The position numbers and the translations under genes are program-made. 5,717 bases of DNA from Desulfuromonadaceae bacterium (GTDB taxonomy: Bacteria; Desulfobacterota; Desulfuromonadia; Desulfuromonadales; Desulfuromonadaceae), in assembly GCA_027065245.1 (NCBI GenBank), contig JAMOOS010000337.1, positions 1 through 5,717 of the forward strand. The letters are read 5' to 3'. This document shows, piece after piece, positions 1 through 5,684 of the stretch. The notes beneath the pieces are model-generated. The model was given only the letters and a program-made list of their open reading frames with translations, ran no database searches and had not been told where the DNA came from. Each line of letters opens with the position of its first letter. The stretch's first letter is position 1.

Positions 1-1046
1 TGTCTATCAACACCATGATTCTGTCGCTGCTGTATCGCTCTCATCCCGACGACGTGCGCATCATCATGGTTGATCCGAAGATGCTGGAGTTGTCGATCTA
101 CGAGGGGATTCCCCACCTGCTGCTGCCGGTGGTGACCGATCCGAAAAAAGCCTCCCTGGCGCTGGGCTGGGCGGTGCGCGAAATGGAGCGCCGCTATCAG
201 CTAATGGCCGACAAGGGGGTGCGCAATATCGACGGCTATAATAAAAAGCTGGCCAAAGAGGAGAAGGACAAGCAGCGGCTGGCACGGTTGCAGGCGGCGG
301 AAACAGCGGCAAAGATCGCCGGTGAAAATCCCGCGCCGGAAGAGGAAGCGCCGCTGCCGCAAGCCGAGCCGCAGCAGCAGCTCGATCACGGTCATCTGCC
401 ATTTATTGTGGTGATTGTCGATGAACTGGCCGACCTGATGCTGGTGGCCGGACGCGAGATTGAGGAACATATAGCCCGCCTGGCGCAGATGGCGCGTGCC
501 GCCGGTATCCACCTGATTCTGGCCACCCAGCGCCCCAGTGTCGATGTGCTTACCGGGCTGATCAAGGCCAATTTCCCCACGCGGATCTCCTTTAAGGTGT
601 TTTCCCGTATCGATTCGCGCACCATTCTCGACACCATGGGGGCGGAAACCCTGCTTGGTATGGGTGATATGCTGTTTTTGCCGCCGGGCACCAGCAGCCT
701 GCAGCGCATCCACGGCGCATTTGTTTCCGAGGTGGAGGTGCAGCGGGTGGTGGATTTTCTGAAAAAGCAGGGTTCGCCAGAGTACGACACCAGCATTCTT
801 ACCGCACCAGCGGCGGCGGAAGGTGGTGACGGCGACGCGCTGGAGTACGATGAACGCTGGGATGAGGCGGTGGCGCTGGTGGCACAGGCGCGTCAGGCCT
901 CCATCTCCATGATACAACGCCGTTTGCGCATAGGTTATAACCGCGCCGCGCGTATCATCGAAAAAATGGAGCAGGAGGGGATAGTCGGCCCGGCTGACGG
1001 TAGCAGCAAGGGGCGCGAAGTGCTGATAGCGTCGCCAGACGAATGA
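1..1046 (+). CDS. ftsK: DNA translocase FtsK, C-terminal part (5' end outside window)
   Basis: FtsK is a septum-anchored hexameric ATPase that pumps DNA during chromosome segregation and activates XerCD at dif. The reading frame is open from the left edge, and the first complete codons (SINTMILSLLY) match the stretch immediately after the Walker A lysine-serine of FtsK, so the N-terminal membrane domain, linker and P-loop lie outside the window. About 347 residues are visible. Seen in order: the alpha/beta motor core (DPKMLELS, EGIPHLL, REMERRY), a charged Ala/Glu/Gln/Pro-rich insertion (about 243-395), Walker B IVVIVDE at 405-425, the LATQRPSVDV segment near 519-548, LLGMGDMLF near 651-677, and the C-terminal gamma winged-helix domain (about 840-1031; RIGYNRAARIIEKMEQEGIVG), which in the family reads the KOPS orienting sequences. 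The stop is TGA at 1044-1046. The visible part is intact with no frameshift. Family assignment is very secure; the Desulfuromonadales flavour is my reading. Confidence 0.97.
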   Translation, partial: SINTMILSLLYRSHPDDVRIIMVDPKMLELSIYEGIPHLLLPVVTDPKKASLALGWAVREMERRYQLMADKGVRNIDGYNKKLAKEEKDKQRLARLQAAETAAKIAGENPAPEEEAPLPQAEPQQQLDHGHLPFIVVIVDELADLMLVAGREIEEHIARLAQMARAAGIHLILATQRPSVDVLTGLIKANFPTRISFKVFSRIDSRTILDTMGAETLLGMGDMLFLPPGTSSLQRIHGAFVSEVEVQRVVDFLKKQGSPEYDTSILTAPAAAEGGDGDALEYDERWDEAVALVAQARQASISMIQRRLRIGYNRAARIIEKMEQEGIVGPADGSSKGREVLIASPDE

Positions 1047-1085
1047 ATTTTGCCAATAATTTTCTCTATATGCAAACTTCTAACT

Positions 1086-1113
1086 TTGTTTTATCGTTTT
1101 ATTGGTGTAGTAT
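1086..1113 (+). promoter_or_regulatory. possible sigma-70-type promoter for the lipoprotein-sensor pair
   Basis: TTGTTT at 1086-1091 and TAGTAT at 1108-1113 are separated by 16 bases and lie about 55 bases before the lipoprotein start. The match to TTGACA/TATAAT is partial (four and five of six). The position in an AT-rich gap after a long gene, and the gap length of 123 bases, make an independent promoter plausible. In AT-rich DNA such boxes arise by chance, so this is only a candidate. Confidence 0.35.
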
Positions 1114-1160
1114 GAAGCAAATATGCATTAAGAATCATCCTGAAGGCTGTAACCTGGAAC

Positions 1161-1164
1161 GGAG
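1161..1164 (+). promoter_or_regulatory. ribosome binding site of the ModA-like lipoprotein
   Basis: GGAG sits five bases before the ATG at 1170-1172. It fixes the start at 1170 rather than the in-frame ATG at 1194 (Met9), which would also remove most of the positively charged n-region of the signal peptide. Confidence 0.75.
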
Positions 1165-1169
1165 TTACT

Positions 1170-1967
1170 ATGCTGAAGCTGCGCAACATAATAATGCTGG
1201 CAACGCTGCTGGGTGTTGTGTTGATGGGGGGCTGCGATAACGACAGTCACCCCGCCAGTGGAGTTGCGCCGCCCAGGGAGCTGCTGCTCTATTGTGGCAC
1301 AACCATGGCACGGGCCATGCGGGTTATAGCCGATCAGTTTGAGAACCGGGAGCATTGTGTGGTGAAAATCATCAGCGGTGGTTCCGGTTATTTGTATCGG
1401 GGTATAACGATCAACAAGGTTGGCGACCTCTATCTGCCCGGCAGCAAAGACTATATAGATAGGTGTAGGCAGGAACATCTCTTAGGCAAAACGGCGGTGA
1501 TTGGTAGTAATCGGGCCGTGTTGTTGGTGGCTAAGGGCAACCCTCTCCATATCACCGCTGATTTGCATAATTTTACCAACGGCCTTTACCGTACGCTGCT
1601 GGCCGATCCTGAAAGTGGCTCCATTGGCAGAGAATCTCAACGTATTTTGCAACGTTACGGCTTGTATGAGGAAGCTGTGCGCCAAGCCTTGTATCTCAGT
1701 GTCGATAGCCATGATCTGGCCGGCGAAATAGCTGCCGGTCATGCCGACCTGTCTATCAACTGGCGCGGCGCTGTTTATGTCTGTGAAGATAGTGCCGCGC
1801 TTGATGTGATCCCCCTGTCTCCACAAATTGCCGAGGCTCATCCTCTGGTAATTGCAGTGCTGAAGTGCAGTGCTGATCCGGAATTGGCCGAGCGCCTGCT
1901 TGCTTATTCAGCCTCGATTGAAGGGCGCAAAGTGTTGCAACGTTACGGTTTGCGGGATGGTGAGTAA
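1170..1967 (+). CDS. ModA-like periplasmic substrate-binding lipoprotein, likely sensor partner
   Basis: A 265-residue exported binding protein. Residues 1-21 form a signal peptide (K3, R5, then a hydrophobic run) ending in the lipobox L-M-G-G-C with the lipidated Cys at residue 22. Asp23 and Asn24 follow, the +2/+3 pattern that in E. coli avoids Lol sorting and leaves lipoproteins in the inner membrane. The mature part resembles the molybdate/tungstate-binding ModA (type II periplasmic binding protein) fold: LLLYCGTTMARAM (38-50) at the position of ModA AASL, ISGGSGYLYRGI (68-79), GDLYLPGSKDYI (85-96), ADPESGSIGRES (145-156), AAGHADLSINW (188-198), and a C-terminal EGRKVLQRYGL (251-261). The GDLYLPG variant marks a divergent subgroup, so the ligand may be molybdate, tungstate or another oxyanion; I cannot decide. 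No ABC permease or ATPase gene follows. Instead a membrane sensor begins one base after the stop, so a role in signalling rather than uptake is inferred. Confidence 0.85.
   Translation: MLKLRNIIMLATLLGVVLMGGCDNDSHPASGVAPPRELLLYCGTTMARAMRVIADQFENREHCVVKIISGGSGYLYRGITINKVGDLYLPGSKDYIDRCRQEHLLGKTAVIGSNRAVLLVAKGNPLHITADLHNFTNGLYRTLLADPESGSIGRESQRILQRYGLYEEAVRQALYLSVDSHDLAGEIAAGHADLSINWRGAVYVCEDSAALDVIPLSPQIAEAHPLVIAVLKCSADPELAERLLAYSASIEGRKVLQRYGLRDGE
1647..1660 (+). repeat. 14-base direct repeat, copy 1
   Basis: TTGCAACGTTACGG occurs here and again at 1935-1948, in the same reading frame of the lipoprotein gene, each coding Leu-Gln-Arg-Tyr-Gly followed by Leu. The copies lie at two places where ModA-like proteins carry a similar leucine-rich helix end, so this is probably coincidental protein-level similarity rather than a regulatory site. 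Confidence 0.5.
1935..1948 (+). repeat. 14-base direct repeat, copy 2
   Basis: Exact second copy of TTGCAACGTTACGG, 288 bases after the first, close to the 3' end of the lipoprotein gene and just ahead of the sensor ribosome binding site. It contains the palindrome AACGTT. It encodes part of the conserved C-terminal helix of the binding protein. Confidence 0.5.
1959..1964 (+). promoter_or_regulatory. ribosome binding site of the sensor gene inside the lipoprotein gene
   Basis: GGTGAG, with GGTGA matching the anti-Shine-Dalgarno complement, lies within the last codons of the lipoprotein gene and four bases before ATG 1969. The lipoprotein stop TAA (1965-1967) and the sensor ATG (1969-1971) are one base apart, a typical translational coupling arrangement. 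The other in-frame ATG at 1957 has no well-spaced site, so 1969 is preferred. Confidence 0.6.
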
Positions 1968-1968
1968 T

Positions 1969-4900
1969 ATGGTGAGCAGTTGCCGTGAAAAACGCAGCCG
2001 TTTTCTCCCCCTGATTATGTTGGCGCTGGTGGTGTTGTGCGGCTTTGTGCTGCTGGTTGTTCGCCATGACAATGTGCAGCGTTTTGACCGGGAATTGCAG
2101 ACACGTACCAGCAATGCTATTGCGCGCAAATCAATTGCCAACAACCTGGTGAACAACCTGCATCGGATTACCATTGCCTTCAATCAAGCGATTGTGTCGG
2201 TCAACGACAAAGAGCGAGCACAATTATTTGAGATGATTTATCATGTCTCGTCCCGTATGTTGGCGGCGCTGGATGTTTTGGAGCATGGCGGCAGCCTGAA
2301 AATTACACTGGTGCGTAACGGGCCGGACAAGCACATATACACCGATTGTGTGGTGTATGCGCCACAGATGCGTGAGCGTTACAATGTGACGGCTTTGTCG
2401 TTGCGGCCACAGTTGGCAATATTGCTGGAAAAAATTGCCAAAGCACGGGAGTTGTCTGCGCGCCGCAATGAGCTGATGAACAGCGGTGTATCGCGACAGC
2501 AGCTCGCTGAAGCCGGGATTGCCACCCGGCGCAGCGCGGAAAAAATCAATATTTTGTTGGGGCGGATGCTGGAGAATGCCAACAATCTGGTGTATCGCTC
2601 CAGCGTTGATCTGCGGGCGATCCAGCAGGAAAACATCCGTCTGCGCAGTGAGAGGGAGCAGAGCTATTTTTACCGGGCTTTTGCCATCATTGCCGGAGTC
2701 TTTGTTTTTATTGTCTTTATATACCGCCATTTGATAATGACTCATCGCAAATTGCAGGAGAATGTGTGCAATTTGCAGCGCACCGAGCAGGAGTTGCACG
2801 ATGCCATAAGCGAAATCAATACGTTAAACCGGGAACTGGAGCATAAAGTTGCTTTGCGTACTGCCGAATTGCGTGCCTCGGAACGGGAATGGAGTGCTGC
2901 TTTTGACGCCATAAGCTGGCCCATATTTACCCACGATGACAAAGGGCGCGTATTACGATGCAATGCTGCTTACTGCCGCCTGGCCGGTTGCGATGCCGCC
3001 GTGGCTCGTGGACAACATTACTGGAAGCTGTTTCCAAAGATGAACAGTGCTTTGCCCAACTGCCTGGGTGAGCACGCTGGTGATGATGTGCACGAGATGG
3101 ACATCGTTATAGATGGAATTGTTTACAGCTCGCGCGCATTCGTTATTCAGGATGAAAACGGCGAGTATCTGTATTCCATCCACCTGATGGAAGATGTGTC
3201 GGAAAAACGCCGTGCCATGCAGGAACTGCGCGAAAGCGAACAGCGCTTCAGGGCTGTTACTGATGGCATGGACGAGATACTTATTCTATTGGATAAAGAT
3301 TTCAACATCCAATTGCTTAATGCCGCTGCTGTTAAGGCATATAACGTTGATCCTGAAGATTATCGTGGCAAGCGCTGTCACGAGATATTCTGGCAATGTG
3401 ATCAGCTGTGCGAAGAATGTCCCACCATGCAAGTGATGCAGACGCGTCAGGCGGCCAAGGCCATGCGGCATTTCTCCGATGGCCGGATTCTGGATCGCAC
3501 TGTATACCCCATTAAAAACACCCGCGGCGAGATAACCAATTATGCCGTGATTGCCACCGATGTCACCGAGCGGGAGAACCTGATAAGTGATCTGATGCTT
3601 TACAAGGAGATTTTGTCTACCAACACTGATCTGATCATTTACTACGACAACAACTATCGTTGTCTGTTTGCTAACGAAGTAATGGCGCGTTACCAGGGGC
3701 GCACGGTTGAAGAACTCGAAGGAATGCACGCCCGGGATATTGTTGGAGATCGCTACGCCGCATATGAGCCGCTGGTGGAGGAAATGAAGCGGAGTTTGAA
3801 ACCGGTCACCATGAAAAAGGAGAAGGTGGATTTTCGCGGTTGCGGATGTCGCGATATTGAGCTTACTTTCACGCCCTATACGGGAGACGATGGTGTCATG
3901 CGCGCTTTTGTGGTGCGAATTCGCGATATTACCGAACTGGTGGCTTATGAAAAAAAATGGCGTTTAATGGCCAAAGTTGTAGAGAATGCCAGTGAGGGTA
4001 TTACCATCACCGATAATGAAGCAACGATAGAGCTGGTCAACCCGGCGTTTGTTTCCATAACCGGCTACAGTGAAGATGAGGTGATAGGTAAAAACCCGCG
4101 CGTATTGCAGTCCGGTCGACACGACGAGGAATTTTATCGCAGCATGTGGCAGGCACTGCTGGAAAACCGGCAATGGCAGGGGGAAATCTGGAACAAACGC
4201 AAAAACGGTGATATCTACCCGGAATGGCTTAATATCACTGCCATGTGTGATGAGTTCGATTGCGTAACCCATTATGTGGCAACGTTTTCCGATTTGACCA
4301 CCTACAATTCGATGGCACAAAAGCTTGAGCACCTGAGCCACCATCACCATCTTACCCAACTGCCCAATCGGTTACTGTTGCATGCCCGGCTGGATTTCGC
4401 CATTCAGCAGGCGCAGCGGGAACAGCACCATGGCGCGGTGCTGTATGTTGATCTCGATGATTTCAAGAACATCAACGACAGTTTTGGTATCGAAGCCGGT
4501 GACAATGTGTTGCAGGAGGTGGCTCAGCGGTTGCGCGGCAGTTGCCGCGAGGTGGATACCGTGGCGCACCTGGGCGCTGACGAATTTGTTGTGGTGCTCA
4601 ACAAAATTCATGGGGTGCAGGATGCTGTGGCTCAAGCGGTCAAGCTGCTGGCAGTTCTTAAAGAACCAATGTATATAAATTCCTTTGAATTGATTACCAC
4701 TGCCAGCATCGGGATTGCCCTGTTCCCGGATGACGGCGTTATTGTTGAACAGTTACTCAAGCATGCCAACACCGCCCGGCATAGTGCCAAAAAACAGGGG
4801 CATGATGGTTATCATCTTTACTCTCCTGAATTGACTACCCGGTCATTTGAACGGGTGGTGATGGAAAATAGCCTGCGGCGGGCACTAAAGAACGAAGAGT

Positions 4901-5616
4901 TTGTCCTGTTCTATCAACCCCAGGTTGCCCTGCCTGCCGGTAGCATTGTCGCCTGTGAGGCCCTGATCCGCTGGCAGAGCCCAAGCGAAGGGATGATCTC
5001 ACCAGGTAAATTTATTCCACTCAGCGAGGAAACGGGCTTAATCATCTCCATGGGGGAATGGATTTTGCGTACCGCCTGCCGCCAGTGGGTGGAATGGAAT
5101 AAGCGCGGTTGTAGCTTGGGACGTATCGCCGTCAACCTGTCGGGACGCCAGATTGAACAACGTAATTTACCGCAGTTGGTGGAGCGGATACTGGATGAAA
5201 CTTCCTGCCCTCCAGAGGCGCTGGAACTGGAGATTACCGAGAGCTTTATGATGCAGCGGCCCGAGCATGCCATAGACATCCTCAGCAGAATAAATGCGTT
5301 GGGGGTGGAATTGTCCGTAGACGATTTTGGCACGGGTGTCTCGTCTTTGGCGTATCTAAAACGTTTCCCGGTGAGTCGGCTCAAAATTGATCAGAGCTTT
5401 GTGCGTGATATTGGTACCAGCGACGAAAATGATGCCATTGTGCGTACCATTGTGGCCATGGGTGATGGACTGGGATTGCGGATTACCGCAGAAGGTATAG
5501 AGACCGAGGAACAGCGCCAGTTCCTGTGCGCAATCGGCTGCGACGAGGCTCAGGGCTATTTGTTTAGTCGACCGTTGCCTGCCGTAGAAGTGGAAAAACT
5601 GCTTGCCCGCCGGTGA
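1969..5616 (+). CDS. transmembrane PAS4-GGDEF(degenerate)-EAL cyclic-di-GMP signalling protein
   Basis: A 1215-residue inner-membrane protein; the frame is open further upstream but that part only overlaps the lipoprotein gene. Layout by residue: short basic N-terminus; TM1 about 13-31; periplasmic, mostly helical region about 32-235; TM2 about 237-252; coiled coil about 258-307; PAS1 about 302-412; PAS2 about 423-537 with cysteines 470, 477, 481 and 484; PAS3 about 545-655; PAS4 about 661-777 (NPAFVSITGYS type); GGDEF about 782-954; EAL about 960-1212. The GGDEF signature is GADEF (869-873) with further changes at conserved positions, so diguanylate cyclase activity is doubtful. The EAL domain keeps E997 of EAL, N1056, E1088, D1118/D1119 (DDFGTG), K1139, E1175 and Q1195, so cyclic-di-GMP phosphodiesterase activity is predicted. 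Coupled to the upstream binding lipoprotein, it probably converts periplasmic ligand state and a cytoplasmic PAS signal into cyclic-di-GMP level. Architecture is secure; direction of output is inferred. Confidence 0.93.
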   Translation: MVSSCREKRSRFLPLIMLALVVLCGFVLLVVRHDNVQRFDRELQTRTSNAIARKSIANNLVNNLHRITIAFNQAIVSVNDKERAQLFEMIYHVSSRMLAALDVLEHGGSLKITLVRNGPDKHIYTDCVVYAPQMRERYNVTALSLRPQLAILLEKIAKARELSARRNELMNSGVSRQQLAEAGIATRRSAEKINILLGRMLENANNLVYRSSVDLRAIQQENIRLRSEREQSYFYRAFAIIAGVFVFIVFIYRHLIMTHRKLQENVCNLQRTEQELHDAISEINTLNRELEHKVALRTAELRASEREWSAAFDAISWPIFTHDDKGRVLRCNAAYCRLAGCDAAVARGQHYWKLFPKMNSALPNCLGEHAGDDVHEMDIVIDGIVYSSRAFVIQDENGEYLYSIHLMEDVSEKRRAMQELRESEQRFRAVTDGMDEILILLDKDFNIQLLNAAAVKAYNVDPEDYRGKRCHEIFWQCDQLCEECPTMQVMQTRQAAKAMRHFSDGRILDRTVYPIKNTRGEITNYAVIATDVTERENLISDLMLYKEILSTNTDLIIYYDNNYRCLFANEVMARYQGRTVEELEGMHARDIVGDRYAAYEPLVEEMKRSLKPVTMKKEKVDFRGCGCRDIELTFTPYTGDDGVMRAFVVRIRDITELVAYEKKWRLMAKVVENASEGITITDNEATIELVNPAFVSITGYSEDEVIGKNPRVLQSGRHDEEFYRSMWQALLENRQWQGEIWNKRKNGDIYPEWLNITAMCDEFDCVTHYVATFSDLTTYNSMAQKLEHLSHHHHLTQLPNRLLLHARLDFAIQQAQREQHHGAVLYVDLDDFKNINDSFGIEAGDNVLQEVAQRLRGSCREVDTVAHLGADEFVVVLNKIHGVQDAVAQAVKLLAVLKEPMYINSFELITTASIGIALFPDDGVIVEQLLKHANTARHSAKKQGHDGYHLYSPELTTRSFERVVMENSLRRALKNEEFVLFYQPQVALPAGSIVACEALIRWQSPSEGMISPGKFIPLSEETGLIISMGEWILRTACRQWVEWNKRGCSLGRIAVNLSGRQIEQRNLPQLVERILDETSCPPEALELEITESFMMQRPEHAIDILSRINALGVELSVDDFGTGVSSLAYLKRFPVSRLKIDQSFVRDIGTSDENDAIVRTIVAMGDGLGLRITAEGIETEEQRQFLCAIGCDEAQGYLFSRPLPAVEVEKLLARR

Positions 5617-5684
5617 AGCAAAGCGATGGCCGGGATAAATCTTACCATAATTTAATATTAATATTGTTTCAGAGGTGTTTTCAG
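5617..5684 (+). other. AT-rich spacer after the sensor gene
   Basis: No GC-rich hairpin followed by T residues is visible, so no rho-independent terminator can be named. The centre holds a perfect 12-base AT palindrome AATATTAATATT (5654-5665), which contains TAATAT boxes that could serve as a -10 element, but I find no -35 box at a suitable distance. A purine-rich AGAGGTG at 5671-5677 is a good ribosome binding site for a gene starting near the right edge. Confidence 0.45.

Larger units (their letters stand above)
1047..1169 (+). other. AT-rich intergenic region after ftsK
   Basis: The 123-base gap is much more AT-rich than ftsK. I see no GC-rich stem with a T-run, so no rho-independent terminator for ftsK can be supported; transcription may continue or end by another mechanism. 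It contains a possible sigma-70-type promoter and the ribosome binding site of the following lipoprotein gene, described separately. A heptamer ATATGCA occurs at 1068-1074 and 1121-1127, flanking the promoter candidate, but this is too short and too AT-rich to call an operator. Confidence 0.6.

Noticed and set aside
201..917. Long open frame on the minus strand across ftsK
   Set aside because: It is antisense to a highly conserved FtsK motor domain, has no family features, and its composition reflects the codon structure of ftsK.
1068..1127. Two ATATGCA copies flanking the promoter candidate as an operator pair
   Set aside because: Seven bases in AT-rich DNA is within chance expectation and there is no extended similarity or dyad around both copies.
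1112..1240. Small frame starting ATG 1112 (MKQICIKNHPEG...) as a leader peptide
   Set aside because: No ribosome binding site, its ATG overlaps the putative -10 box, and it runs well into the lipoprotein signal-peptide coding region in another frame.
1170..1967. Lipoprotein as the binding subunit of an ABC transporter (modABC-type operon)
   Set aside because: No permease or ATPase gene follows in the window, and the next gene, one base away, is a sensor; ftsK precedes it.
1870..1968. Upstream extension of the sensor frame to ATG 1870
   Set aside because: These codons overlap the conserved C-terminal helix of the lipoprotein in another frame, show no signal or membrane logic, and lack a ribosome binding site; 1969 is better supported.
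4339..4350. Run of four histidines (HHHH) at the start of the GGDEF domain as a metal site
   Set aside because: It aligns with the HHDPLTGLPNR signature where one or two His are normal; the extra His are substitutions of Asp and Pro, so a metal site is not needed to explain it.
5654..5665. AT palindrome AATATTAATATT as a terminator or operator
   Set aside because: It is a perfect dyad but purely A/T, so the hairpin would be too weak for termination, and no second copy occurs to support a binding site.
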